Positions 12,148-24,776 are shown, counted from the first letter of the stretch. The stretch is 64,000 nucleotides of DNA from Pseudocercospora fijiensis CIRAD86 (GCF_000340215.1 NW_006921532.1:9019172-9083171), one strand, 5' to 3'. Made by a program: numbers and translations. Notes: generated by a model from the letters alone, not told the origin.

Positions 12148-12393
12148 TGCGAGCAGATCTTCTGTCCGAGACGAGCATGATATTTTCACGGAGAGAGTCG
12201 ATGTGACTCCCGATTGCTTCGCCATGCAAAGGCGGCATTATGTAAGCACCCGCAAAATCTTGGCGACCATTTTCGGCAGCGACATTCGAAATTCTGCTCT
12301 GCCACGACCGACTTCACGACCAGACCACACCACAAGTCGCACCAGACGTAGGATACCCATTTCTTTGCGTCGCATCAACCGACAACAGCGAAA
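12148..12393. promoter_or_regulatory. Shared divergent promoter of TRM11 and RPL22
   Basis: 246 bp separate the two start codons, which face away from each other, so both 5' UTRs and core promoters must fit here. Pairing a tRNA-modification gene with a ribosomal protein gene is consistent with common growth-linked control. That is inferred from layout; no specific motif was identified with confidence. Confidence 0.55.
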
Positions 12394-12921
12394 ATGCCTG
12401 CAACCGTACGTATACCGCTTTGCTGCCCGCCGACGCCTTGAATGGCAGTTCGGCATAGTGCAGTAGGCTGAGAAAAGTGTTTGAACAGAAGAGAGCAACC
12501 GCCGGTGGCGCGAAGAAGGGCCAGAAGGTGACCAACAAGGTATTTCCAAACACATGCCTACTCTCGTTAGGCTATCCACTGACTGTACGTCTTCTAGTTC
12601 ATCATCAACGCTACTCAGCCCACCCAAGACCGCATCTTCGACCCATCCGCATTCGCGACCTTCCTTCAGCAGCGCATCAAGGTCGACGGGCGCACCGGCA
12701 ACCTTGGCGACACCATCACCGTCTCCAACCTCGGCGATGGACGCATCGAGGTCGTTGCCCACCAGGAGTTCTCTGGTCGCTACCTCAAGTACTTGACCAA
12801 GAAGTTCCTCAAGAAGCAGCAGCTCCGTGACTGGCTCCGTGTTGTCAGCACCTCCAAGGGCGAGTACAGCTTGAAGTTCTTCAATGTCGTTGGCGATGAG
12901 GGCGAGGAGGATGATGACTAA
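12394..12921 (+). CDS. RPL22: 60S ribosomal protein L22 (eL22)
   Basis: Exons 12394-12405, 12489-12539 and 12598-12921 encode 128 residues, the usual length of eL22. The protein sits on the large subunit surface near the exit tunnel and binds rRNA. Exon 1 gives MPAT. Exon 2 gives the basic tail KRATAGGAKKGQKVTNK. Exon 3 gives FIINATQPTQDRIFDPSAF, then RIKVDGRTGNLGDTITVSNL and RYLKYLTKKFLKKQQLRDWL, ending in an acidic EGEEDDD tail typical of the family. Introns start GTACGT and GTATTT and end CAG and TAG. Very short first exons are common in fungal ribosomal protein genes. It converges with RRP12, 151 bp between stops. Confidence 0.96.
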
Positions 12922-13072
12922 GTGTTTGGACATCAAAAAAGCTAGAGATGTGGAAATGACTTGGACCAGAGCAATGGGTATCATTTTGCATCATGAACAT
13001 GCGAATGCGATCCGCGGAGCTTAAGCTAGCTGTGAAATCACGACCACGTCCAACACTGACTTTTCTCGCAAT

Positions 13073-16000
13073 CTATCTCTTTCCCCTTCCTCGCCGACTC
13101 TGTAGGCCGTGCTTGAAAGCTCGACCGGGCGATTTGTGAATCTTACCGTCCCCAGCAAAACCGCTCTTCGTCTTTTCCCCACCGAGTCCTCTCCTTTTTG
13201 TTGTGTGCTTGCTAGGCCTCCTCGCATCAAGCTTCTTCTTCGCAGCAATGGCATCGTCCTCATCGATATCCATTTCATCATCGCCACGCACGTTCTTGAA
13301 TTTCAACTTGCCACGCTGACCTCGCTGTGGTGCATTTTTGCTCTTGATGGCCTCGACGTAAGCATTGATGCCGCCCTCGAGTGTTCCATCGCCTGGCTCC
13401 TGGCCATCGATCATTCCCGACTCATCAAAGTCGAGCACTTCAATATCTGAACCCTCGTCAAACACCAACTTTCCATCAAGATCAGTCTTGGCTTTCTTCT
13501 TGGTCGAGCCATTGGGCATTTCGCGCCTCTTTGAAGGTTTCGTAGATGACACGTGGGCAAGGGCCTTGCGATCAAGCAAGTCAAGAGGCTCCTCGTCATC
13601 TTCCACGATATACTGCTGTCCGCTTTGTTTCGCCTTTTGACCCTTTGCAACTGAGCGACCAAGCACTTCATCGTCTGAGATATCGGACTCTGTCTCTGAT
13701 GCTGAGCCATAGACAGCTTGGTCGTATTCGCTTTCGAACTTGCCCTGGCGTGGTTGGGCAGGTGCTTCATCTTCGCCGTCTTCCGCGTCACGCTTCTTCT
13801 TGCGCCTCTCTCGTGTCTTGCGAATGTTCGTGATCAGCTTCTGGTCCGCCTCGGGCGTGTATCGTTGCACGACTTCGACACCGAATCGCCTAATCATCCG
13901 TTCAAAGATATGCTTGACCTTTGCTTTGAAGTGCTGCTTATGTTCGTGGCTCCATGTAATCAGATTTGGAACGAGTGTTTCCAGCCTCGGGAGTACCAGT
14001 GAGTTCGGTAGAGAAATGATGCAGACCTTCACAAAACCAAGCGCGGAACGCACGATTTCACGGTTCTTGGATTCAAGGAAGGTATCCATCGTCTGAACAA
14101 GCTGCGAGACTGTCTGCTCAGACAAGCGCCCGTGGAACTCGTACAAAAGTCTCGTCAAAGCGGTAATGGCTGCTGAGATCATGTGCGGCGATGTCGCAGC
14201 AAGGCCTGCCGAGACCATTGTGAAGAATTCTTCTAGACTCGCTGCTGCTGAAGGAGCATCTGTCGGCATGTGCGGAACCTTTGACTGGATGATTGTACCA
14301 CCTTCAGCCATTTTTTCTGCCATGAGCACCAGGAGATCAAACGCTGCGGTGCGAGCCTTCTCGTTCACTTCCTTGCAGCTGATGACGACTTCGGAGAGAA
14401 TGGAGAAGATAAAGGATAAGTCAGACTTCGGCATGCCAGGGATGATCTCTGCAATCGATGCCAATCGGTCTCTCCGTGCCGGTGCCGATGTCTTCGGTGC
14501 TGCATCGATGAGCAACTGCTGAAGATCTGCACTACGCTCAGCAAGAGCCAAGCGGCCACTTTCTGATTCAGAGAGTCGTGGGATAAGCTTATATGCTTTC
14601 TTTTGTAATTGGGGATCGTCTTGCTTGTTTACCACAGTGGCCGCCATATTGAAAAGACCAGCAAAGCTCTCTCGCGGGAGATAAGTAGACATTGTGATGA
14701 CCAGGTCCATCAGCGTATGTGAAGTCGGCGGCATCTTATCCTTGCCATCTTTGCCTGCTGTCTTCTGCTTATCGGCCTGTGTCTGAGAACCAGACTCTGC
14801 CAAGGAGCTCTCAAGCAGAGCTGCGACACGCTGGAATGTCTCGAGAAGTTCCTGCTCTGGAGTGATGCTGAGATAGGCATTGATGCATTGCAAGAGATTG
14901 CCGCGATTCTGAGGCAGCGTCTGGCTATACACGTTGAATAGGATGGCGAGAAGTGGGCCGGCGAGCTCACCAAGATAATTCAGGTTTTGCTGAGCATCAG
15001 CTTTTGTAACTCGTCCTTGCTGTACCAGGTCCTCGTGCTCCTCTTCGAGCTCCGCAATTACCTTGTTGGTGTCGACTAAGTTCTGCAAGGCTTTGCATAT
15101 GTCGGTCCTAAGCTGTGGCTGCTGGTAGAGGAGATTGCTGAGGAGTTCGGCGAAAGTCTGGTCGAAAGTATCTTTCAAATCGAGTGGTAGCTGGCAATAT
15201 CCAGGAAGACAAGACCAGATCTGACCGACCACTGTCTCAAAGATCTTGACTTCCATAGTTTTCTCAGCGTTGCCGTGATTGAGCACGCGTTGGAACATGG
15301 TCTCGCTGAGAGGCACAAGCTCTGAGCGAAAGTGTCCTAGCTCGGTGTTGCTGATAGAGTCACGCATGATGGGAAGCAGCCAGGCACGGCCTGGCCCTGA
15401 AGATCTTCCACCAAGATTGAGTGGCAGAACTGCTAGGACATTCTTAGGTCCTGCTGCCTTAATCGCTGCCCCGAGAACAGCATCTGCTTCCTTCTTGCCA
15501 GCGAACGAATCATTGCGAGGTCGACGACGACCCGGGAATCATCGGCCTCGGCAGACGCGTGACGACGTTGCCGGAGCCGCGATCAACCTCTCACACAGAA
15601 TCGTCGTCCTCTCCATCAATACCTCTGCTCCTGCCTGCCCATGGCGCCGCGCACGATGGCATCTTCTCCAGGACACGATCATCCATGACCGAGCCATCCA
15701 GAAGCACAGAATCTGGTATGCAAGTATGAAGGAGCGAAATTAGACATTCAGAAGACGATACTCGGATGTTGTGCGAGGAGGAAGCGAGGAAGGCAGAAAT
15801 CTTGTCGAAAAGATCTGGCAGCTTCTGGAACGTCTCCTCCGGCTCAATTTGCGAGGAAACATCATAGCCTCTACTTAGTACAGCAATCCAGGGAGGCAGG
15901 AGCTGGGTGTCGTTTTGAGAAGGTTGTAGTTCAGTGATGATTTCCAGTAACCTTGGCAATTTCGACGAAGAAACTTCGTCAGCCAGTCCAGCGAAGATGA

Positions 16001-16814
16001 TCTCAAAAATGTCAAAAGCAGCCATGGTCAGAAACTCGTTGCTGCCCTTCGAGATGTTGAGCAACAGCTCACATAATGCATCAATCTTTCTGCTCGGCCA
16101 GCCATTCTGGGCAGACGCTACAGTTTTAACCAACTGTAAAGCGTGCATAAGACTCGGATCATGCTGGCTCTCGTCTCTGTGTCGCTGCTTTTTCTTCTTG
16201 CCGCTCGCTTGTTCCGCTGCGTTTTGTAGATGTCGCAAAGCAGTCTCAGCACACATGTCCGCAGCTGGATGATCCAGCGATGGACTCGGCGGAGGCTGCT
16301 TCAACACATTGCTCAGTGCATCTTGCGCCCTCTTTCGAACTTTCGGCCGATGATCCACAGTCAAGGCCAGCAGGCCACCCACAGCGCCTCTCGGGCTGGT
16401 AGGAGATTGAGGCAAAGCCCATGCTTGAGTGTCTTGCGCGATCAGCAACGACTCCAGACAACCGACACTTGCTCTTAACAGCGGCGCATCTGCGTCTTGG
16501 TGCGCCAGTGCCGGCGCAAGACTGTTCAGAATTTGCGGGAACTTCGATCGCAGGAGTGGCGCTGGGACATGGCTGGTAACGAGGTCTAGCAAGTAGACTA
16601 CAGACGTTGCGAATTCCTTCTTTACGATTCCCTTCTCGCTGGAAATGTACTGTCCTAGCAGCGACAGCAGCGCGGCGAAATATGCGGTCGGCGTCGGATC
16701 GGTTTTCTGTGCTTGGAGGGTCTCGTCGACAGCTTTCAGAACCACAGACGCTTGCTGTTGATTCTGAAGCTTAGGCGACGAGCGAATCTTGTCCAGCCTC
16801 TCTTGTAGAGCCAT
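13073..16814 (-). CDS. RRP12: Rrp12-like ribosome biogenesis and export factor
   Basis: Two open blocks on the minus strand form one gene: 16814 to about 15594 (start MALQERLDKIRSSPKLQNQQ) and about 15538 to 13073. Together they give some 1,228 codons, the size of yeast Rrp12 (1,228 residues). Rrp12 is a HEAT-repeat karyopherin-like protein of the nucleolus needed for 40S and 60S maturation and export. The N-terminal block is all-helical; the second carries the NUC173-type region, starting around NDSFAGKKEADAVLGAA and including RAWLLPIMRDSISN and KTMEVKIFETVVGQIWSCLP. The C-terminus is acidic then basic (DDEMDIDEDD; KHGLQSRRGRGKR), like nucleolar factors. The blocks are in different frames, and no clean intron joins them (see findings). 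An upstream in-frame ATG at 16925 was rejected because the family starts at MALQ/MSLQ. Confidence 0.88.
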
Positions 16815-19800
16815 GATTGCATCGAGCCGCAATAGCTTGCACTGAAGTTCGTGCTTGGTGGTGGGCTCGAGAAATTTTGGGCGCGGCGCGGAAATTGTTC
16901 CGCTGACGCAGAGCCAAACTCTCAAACCTTCTCCCTCCCTCTACTGCACTGCTCCCCCCATACCACAGCAAACACCACCTGCAACACAGACCTCGATCTC
17001 GCATGCACACACACACATCATACGGCCTAGAATTGAGTGAACGGCCACAGATGTGCTCTGCGATTGTGCTCCGAGCTTAGCAACTGCTGGCAGTGAACAG
17101 ACATCATATGGCCTCTCAGGCTCTCACCAGGAAGAGCACCACGAACCGGAAACTGAGCCTGAGGCGTTGACCAGTCATTCGACGAACAATATGATTCTTC
17201 TGCCACAATCACAAGGCGCAGCAGCTAGCTATTGGATTCAGAGCGCCCTCTTCGGGGATTGACGAGCTGAATGGGACGTCGCAGCGATTGACACGATTGA
17301 CACGTCACACACCGTTTCCCCTTTCATTGAACTTAAATTTCTCGCTGCACATATATAAGCCATTGATCTGTCTCCCTCATGCCTCCTCATTTCACAGCAT
17401 GCTGCCAGGAACAAGTATCTTAACAATGACCATTCCGTTGTTCATCTGAGAAAAAATCATAAAAATACCTTTCTGCTGTGGGTACTCGGCCAGGAGGATG
17501 CTCTGAACGCCATGGCTTTGCCGCAGACGTCCGGGCAGAACACTTGACCTTGCTGCCACTCACCTGTCTAGGACGTCTATCCTCCTCGGACCATGGAGCC
17601 CTCGCTTACACCTGATCCTGGATTGTCTACAAAGACAAGGAGCCTGCTCAGCTGGATCAAGCATTACCAAGCCACTCGGCCGGACGTCAACCTGCAAATG
17701 GAGCCGAGAGTTTGAGGTCAAGATTTTCTCTAAATACGGCTGCACGATCGAAACGCTCGTTGTAGACAGTCTCGAGGCCATCGCCATTGCCATTGCCATC
17801 GTGGTGCCAGTGACCAAATTAGAATTCGTGACTCTGCAGCTGGGTGCATTCGACCCCACGACTTTCCGGCATAGCGAGACGCATCGATTGGTCCAGGGCA
17901 ACTGAAAACGAGTCATATCTTGATTCTGGCGCGTGACAAGCAAGTGGGAAGATGGTCAGCTACGTGGAATGGGAGCTAACAAATGCTACTCTCAGAGGGG
18001 GAAATGGTATGGTCGGACATGCTTTGGTTTGGACTTAACGACGTTGCGCAAGATTGAGCAGTAGCGCCGAAGTTGCGCTAAAAAGTGAAGGAGACAATGG
18101 CCACAAACGGTCAGAACCCGACTCGAAAATGCGCCGTGCAGCCCTAGAGCCCAAGAAGCATTGCAGCGTGAAGCATGTTCTCCCACTCAGTATGCGTCAG
18201 CCAGGGCTGGTCTCGTCTACCCTCAATGCTGACAGTGCGTCGCGCTGCTATACTCGGCAATCTCGGCGCGCTCGGAAGTTGCACAGGAGCCGCCTCCGCG
18301 CTCACGACGTACTCGTCCACGCAAGTCTGTCTGGCCCAGACGCGAGTATACTGAGTACGGACGAAATCGGAACCACGGAATCAACACATGAGAGGCTGGG
18401 ATGCAGTCGCTTTGGCGCGACCGGTTCTGATTTGCTGCAACGCAGCGGTGAAGGCCTTCATACGCATGGCATGATTTGCAGGCTACCAAAGTCATGATGC
18501 AGCACTATATCCTGCGCGCTTTCATGTGACCCTCGTCCGCTTCCAAGGTCAGGTCAGGTCAGCTTCTACCAGAGAAAGGCGAATATGCAAGCCGAAAGCC
18601 CAGAAGTGGAGTCGAGCCAAAGAACGCGTGCGTATGGATCGATCTGCTGGGCTGATTGGGCCAATAATTCTCCAGAAAATGCTTTTGCCATTTCGAAGAG
18701 ATTATTGCGTGGACGGTCTGAAGGCGTTGGCTTCTCAGCCTCGTAAACTCATCTGAGACAACGGGAAGCCGCGACAGGGCTTGCGCAAGCCTCGCGGTTG
18801 GTGAGGCAGCCGTTCATGGTGTATCTGTCGGTCTCGGTATGGAAGCCGAAGGACCGTCAAAGTCGTGTGATCAAGCATCGGCCTACGTCTCGATTTCCCG
18901 TTTCATGCGATCTATGCTCATAGAATCTGGTCAGCCATCTATGCGTACATATAGTAGGACGCTTTCCATCGGCAATGTTGCTGCGCGACGGTCCGTCAGA
19001 CACAGCTCGCAAGGCATTATGCAGCTGCACCTATGATTATCAAGCATGGCTCCACTGCATAGAGCCATGGTGAATGGTCGACACAGCATCTTTCTCTGCC
19101 TGCATGGCGGACAGCTGCATCAGAGTACCTACCCGAAACATCGATATGCCCCAGGCCATGTGCTCTCTTGACCGAGACAATGATTGCAATGATTGAGCCG
19201 AACGTGTCGGGATTTTTATATCATATCCTGGTTCACGTATGCGACATGTCAGGGAAGAGGCGAAGGATTCGAGTTACCAGACTCTCCAGATCAACGCCGG
19301 AGCACATGCCCTCGATCGTGCGCTCCACCGCTCCATGGCCTACTTTGACAAATGATACATGTGGCAAGTACATTGCGGAGCGGCGCGTGCAACGGCGGAC
19401 AGCAGCAGAGAGTAGCTTCATGCCGAGGAAGGAAGCAAGAGTTTCTGGCTTGCAGCTGGCTGCAGCTCTCAAGGCGTGGGATATCGTCATGTACCGGCGA
19501 TCCTCCACGCAGAACAGCGGCTATCTGCATTTTCAGCATGCAGCTGTCCGACAGAACGTCACTTTCAGCAAGCAAATCATGCTCAAGGTAGCTGCGCAAT
19601 GACTCGTTTCGGTCGGCATTCTCCTGTAATAATCAGGTTGGCGACAACTCCGAAGGACCAGATTCGCCAGAAACAGAGGCGCGGGATGAGATTCACAGTG
19701 CTCAGGTAAGAGCTCCAAGGCTGGACGTCGCCTCGCCCCTCATTTGTGCGTCGTCGTGATCATTGGCCATGTGCATCCTTGCATGATGCTTTTCGATAGT

Positions 19801-21528
19801 GTCCATAGGTGGCGAAGCTCTAGCTGCGACGTTGTATGCCCGGTGGAAAGACCAGATGCATTATCGCTGAGAGCCAAGTCCTCATGTTTCGGGTCGACTT
19901 GTCGCGAGCGTAGGAACTGGGTGCGTACGCGATGGCGCCGCAGCAAACCCTGAAGCGGCTCGATCGCCCACCTTAGTGAGATTGTATGTGAGAAATACTG
20001 CGTAGGCGTCCGAGCGGGACGGTTCGATCACAGATGAGCAGACTGACCTCTGAACGTGTGGCTTATAGTGCCACCAGCACCTCCCCGCCGGGCGTCTTCG
20101 ATAGGCTGCGCAAATTGTATTGCTGCAGGCGTGCATTACTTTCCGCTCTGCTTGCCCAAAGAAAGGAAGCCTTGCTCGCTGCAGGCCTGTCGCGAGTGTT
20201 CTTTTCACCTTTCCAGCAACGCGAACGCCGACGTAGTGCCTTTTGGCCCTCAGCCTCAGGCGATCTCCCGTTGAACGATTTGAACGGCGGGTTGGTTTGC
20301 AACCGTTGGACGTTCAGGCCCGTCTCAAGTCGAGAGGCCGATTCCATCCAACGCCAACACCTTACAGCCGACCACCACAGCTTCGGCTTTCACAGCGACG
20401 CTCGTCTGCAGCGACACGGCACTGTCGCTACCGCCGCCCTGGCCAACGGTCCTCCCGACGGCGAATCAACAACATCCAGTATAAGAATTGGGGTGCAACT
20501 ACTCTCTTCGAGACAGACCGCCTGCGCAAGCTACTTTAGTTACAGGACCTTGGCGCAACTTTCACCAGTGAGTACAATTTGTCTCCTATCAAATCCATCG
20601 TCGCCGTCGCGAGCAGCGCCAGCACACCGGGCTCAGTCACACAATCTATCCTTCATTGCCGGCCTGGTTTTTGGGCCTCTCTTCTCGGACAACGCTGCCC
20701 AGCGCAAAACCCCTTGCGTCCTCCGCCAGCGTTCTGGGCGGCACGTGTAACCCCAGGCACAGGGAGGGAGCGTCGCATTAACCAAATGCATCATACTGCT
20801 CGATGGCCTGGAGTGAGCGAGCCGTATAGGGCCGCAAAGAAGGCAACGCGGGCTGCTCCGAGTGTTTTGTTGCAATTCGCAGCGGCATTACGAATGCTCC
20901 CAATGACTCCGGGATATTACTGTCACCGGCGACGGCGGGGTGAAGGATGAGATGCTGACAAGAAGCGCAGCTCAGCCCAGCCCAGCGCAGTGAGCGGCTT
21001 GTGCGTCATTCGCCCGCTAAGACGCTCTGTGCGAGAGGTGTTGCAGCGCTCGGTGCCACCTGCATCGACCCTCACTTTCGAGATTCGACGACCTTGCATG
21101 AGTGAAGCTCTTCAGTGTCGTCCAGCAATACCGTCTCCACCCCTCCCTCGCCCCAGCCGTCAGGGTTTCTCCAGCATCAACCGCGAGCTTATCTGCGAAA
21201 CTTCAAACTTTCGGATCGTGCAGCTGCGCAGCGCTTCGGCCCTAGTCGCGACTCGCGAGCTCTGCTCTGGTATCTCCACTCTTCGACATTGCGCTCGCGA
21301 GAACCGCCGTCGCTGCTCCTGTCCATGCTCCAGCAGCGCGCAACCCCGAGTATCTCCAGGGCCTCACCGCCACCGTCGCGTCGTTTGAGACGGCAGTGAT
21401 TAAGACCACGACCTTGTGCGACGCCTCTTTCCGACTCTCCGCGCACTCATGCCAGGTCGCGGGATGTGATGCTGGCCGTGTCGCATCGGAGCATCTCAGC
21501 GTTACCTACATTACACCACGGTCTTGAC
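16815..21528. other. Long gene-poor stretch upstream of RRP12 and RSC7
   Basis: About 4.7 kb with no gene I can support. It must hold the RRP12 promoter (the first few hundred bases, with a pyrimidine-rich run near 16920-16990) and the RSC7 promoter and long 5' UTR (rich in CT and CG from about 20.5 kb, with a CACGTG at 20742-20747). Open frames here (for example 20034-20750 +, 17560-17943 -, 19168-19602 +) overlap on several frames and show no domains. A 14-bp perfect palindrome, GGCTTGCGCAAGCC, lies at 18778-18791. Composition matches the island. A non-coding RNA or a fast-evolving small gene cannot be excluded. Confidence 0.5.
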
Positions 21529-23587
21529 ATGGAAGACTCGCGCACGATCAATCCAGCAGCTTTGAATGCGCCCGGTAAGCACTGGCCTCATCGGACTGGC
21601 GTGCGGCGGCTTGTTTACAGCGACGACGGCGCAGACCCGCGTCCGCCTGGACTCTTTAACATTGTCGCATGTGCTGATCCATGTGCTCCTCTTGCAGAAA
21701 GCACGATTGCTCCCAACCTGCTGTCCACGTCGAGCCCTCGTGGCATCAAGCGAAGCCGTTCGCCCGATAGCTACGGCGCAACTGGTCAAGAGGGCGAAGG
21801 TGGTACGTTCATACCCAAAACAAACATCAATCTGTCGTCGAGCAGCGACACTGCCAGACCGCGGCATCCGCTCTACGCTTCAGAGGAGGAAACGCGCACG
21901 CAGGAACACTGACAATGTCCAATCAGATGACGCCAAGACCAACAAAGTTCGAAAACTGAAGGCAGGTGAAAGTCCCGCGCCTTCCTCAAACATGTCGCTT
22001 GCCACAGCAGCCATGCCTGTGCACACCCCACACATCAAGACATCCGCCTTACCGCAAGGCTCGCCTACCCAAGCGTCGCCTGCGCGCTCTACGCCCGGCT
22101 CAGCAGCGAAGCCACCGGTTGTGAAGGCCTTACCAACTGTACGCGACCACACGACTGACCAACTCGGACCGGAAGGAGACGAATACATACCTCGTGAAAT
22201 TGATGTCGACGGAGAGACCAAGGTCTCCAAGGACGGATACCCTCTCGACGGCCGTAGATACAAATGCCGGACATTCCAGGTCCCCAACCGGGGCGAGAAG
22301 CTCTTCATGCTTGCGACCGAGTGCGCACGCGTGCTAGGATACAGAGATTCATATCTTCTATTCAACAAGAATCGTTCGTTGTTCAAGATCATTGCGAATC
22401 AACAGGAGAAAGACAACCTAATTCACCAAGAAATACTCCCTTATTCTTATCGATCGCGACAAATTGCCATCGTCACGGCAAGATCCATGTTTCGACAATT
22501 TGGAGCTCGTTTGATCGAGGGTGGTAGACGCGTTAGAGATGACTACTGGGAAGCCAAGGCCAGGAAGCAAGGCTTCACCGAGGAAGACCCAGCTGGAGAG
22601 AAGCGACCAGGAGCAGCCAAGGCCAGGGAACAGGCTGCTGCTGAGGCCGCCGCACACACTCATGCTCTTACTTCGCTGCCGCAGGGAGAGATCATCTACA
22701 GCAATGCGCCAGGTATTGACGGAGGCCCGCCAGGCATGGGCCCCGTCTCACTGGCGCCGCTTCCCATGATCCATCTCCCTAGTGAGGACCTCCGAGCCAG
22801 CGTCGCAGGAGCGAATGTCATCAGACCGAGACAGGAACTTACAGGACCACCATACATCGACCGTACACAGTCCAGTGGTACGGCAGAAATCATGAGTCAA
22901 GCGGCCGGCGCTGCTGAGTATAACAAGCAGCTGGCAGCACAGAGAGATCATCGTTTTGGCTATTTGGACAATTATTGGAAAAGACCACATGAGCAGCCCA
23001 CCACAGAGAGTTCAACCGAGCAGGCGACGAGTAGCACAGTCGCCCCTCAAACCATGCAGAGTCCACAGGCCGTTGCAGGTATTGGTCAGCATCGTCAGCA
23101 GGAATCGATTTCACACTCTGGCTCGCAGATGCTACAGCAAAATTATCCCAACTATCAGAACCAGCAGAACCCGATGGCATCTCCTGTTCAGGCGGCAATG
23201 CAACGTCAAACGAATGCCATGCAAGGGTCTCCAATGGGCATGGGCGGTCATCGACAAACGCCTTCTTATGGCGGATATAACCCCAGCCAGATGTGGCCAC
23301 CTCCTCAACCTCAGCCTTCACCACTCTCACAATCACATGTATCTGGGTACGGTCAACAACAGCAACAGCATAATTCTCCGATGCCACCTCCTCAGATGCC
23401 GCAACAATATCAGATGAATCAAATGAACCAAATGAGCAATCCGGCATACTCAGGCATGAACAGGAGCATGTACCAGCCGAATCCGCAGTACAACATGGGA
23501 CCACAGTCGGGAGCTGGGCCACAGCCAGGTATGCAAGGATGGTCGACTCCTGGCAGCATGCCCCAGAACTACGGCGCTTACCAATGA
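21529..23587 (+). CDS. RSC7: RSC7/SWP82-family subunit of a SWI/SNF-type remodeller
   Basis: Exons 21529-21574, 21698-21802 and 21858-23587 encode 626 residues; the phases agree at both joins. The N-terminus (MEDSRTINPAALNAP, then GIKRSRSPDSYG) and a basic patch (RRKRARR, about residues 60-66) are disordered. Residues about 143-300 form the conserved domain: TVRDHTTDQLGPEGDEYIPR, CRTFQVPNRGEKLFMLATEC, ARVLGYRDSYLLFNKNRSLF, then the MFRQFGARLIEGGRRVRDDY segment. This is the chromatin-remodelling complex subunit family of yeast Rsc7 (Npl6) and Swp82. The last 290 residues are rich in Gln, Pro, Met and Asn, as in fungal homologues. It would act in the nucleus as a structural subunit of RSC or SWI/SNF. 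RSC7 and SWP82 cannot be told apart here. The second intron's acceptor (CTGCCAG at 21857) has an alternative a few bases upstream. Confidence 0.9.
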
Positions 23588-24765
23588 CCGCGAACCCACT
23601 GAGCTGGTCTCGTCGCACACGTACACCACCTTCACAAATTCTTGTAAATCCTTGGACAGATCGAGGCTTTACTCCAGTAGGGCTACCAGCATCGATACCC
23701 CTTGAGAAACGGCGTTGGCGTTTTATTTCACATTGACGGGTTGTTGCTTGGCATCAACCACATACGACCCCAGAATCACTGTTTCATGCATGCTGTGCGC
23801 CCGAATTGACCGGTGGCGCTTTCTGCACTCATATTCAACTGCATCGGCGTTCTCTTTACGCACGGTTTCGGCTTTCTGCTTTTCGATTCACGCGTCGCGT
23901 TGCGTACGGGTTTGATCTATGTTCCCCGCGGTGGCTTTCGCTCGGTTCGATATGTTTTCGAGATTGGAATTCTGTGCGTGAAGATTTCTTGCTTTGGGTG
24001 GCATTAATAGCATAGCGGCATGGACGATTGGTCGGTGACGATACCCAGATTGCTTTCGATTGACAGTGGCCTTTTGCATATTTTCGAATTTGCATGGGAA
24101 TGAGTCCACTTGCTTCCACCTAGCTTTGATATTGGGTAGACTTTAGTTGAAGACGAGCAATGCAGGTCCGAGATCAACGTAACAACAACATGCTACATGT
24201 ACCCGCTGACGGAGAATCTCGTGGGCAGTCACTGTAGGCGGCTATATCCTGACCGCTGGTGTTTCCGAGTTCAAGATCTCTGTTAGTCATCATCCCGTGA
24301 TCACAAAACCACAAGCCAACGGCAAGATCAGGTCTCCATGCATACAATACATGGCCTCCCCAGTCTTGCACTCCATGTTGCGATTCGCTCAGCCTCACAA
24401 GCCAATGAAGGCGACCCACCAGTACCACTGCAAGCGAATCAGACCGTGTACTCTTGTGCCGCATTTACAAGTACTGGAAGCCTTCTCCAATCACGCGCAG
24501 CTGAATCTGGCAGTCTTGAGCTCGGCGGCAGCTTATCTTATGCCCCTAGTGTGTCCGCAAAGTATCACCCGGCATAGAAGCATGGGCTCACGCAATGCCA
24601 TCCACGAGGGGCCAGTTGGCTTAACGCTAAGAGTACGTGAGATCATCTTTCGTTGTAAGGCTCTGAGGACTATCTCTCCTCTAATTCACGGCACCCTTCT
24701 ACTGATCGATCAATGTTCTTCCAGTCAAGCAACCGCTTCAGACCCATCATTACAAATGGGTCAAC
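23588..24765. other. Intergenic region between RSC7 and the protease gene
   Basis: It holds the RSC7 3' UTR and the promoter and leader of the protease gene. Open frames (for example 24297-24776 +) have no recognisable domain. No RNA gene was seen. Confidence 0.5.
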
Positions 24766-24776
24766 ATGGCCGATGA
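24741..24776 (+). promoter_or_regulatory. Hairpin and overlapping upstream ORF at the protease start codon
   Basis: GACCCAT (24741-24747) and ATGGGTC (24756-24762) can pair as a 7-bp stem around an 8-nt loop, ending 3 nt before the start codon at 24766. An upstream ATG at 24756, inside the stem, opens a six-codon frame that ends at a TGA (24774-24776) overlapping the main start. Both would lower translation of the main frame if the transcript starts upstream, which is likely but not shown. Confidence 0.45.

Noticed and set aside
16815..16925. Upstream ATG extending RRP12 by 37 residues
   Set aside because: The family begins at MALQ/MSLQERLDKI, and the extension has no family-like sequence.
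17560..17943. 127-codon minus-strand frame with a MAMAMAMA run
   Set aside because: The run comes from a GCCATT micro-repeat and nothing else looks protein-like.
20034..20750. A 238-codon plus-strand frame upstream of RSC7
   Set aside because: Low-complexity, Arg/Ser/Ala-rich composition, overlapped by long frames on other strands, no domain; probably GC-rich leader or promoter.
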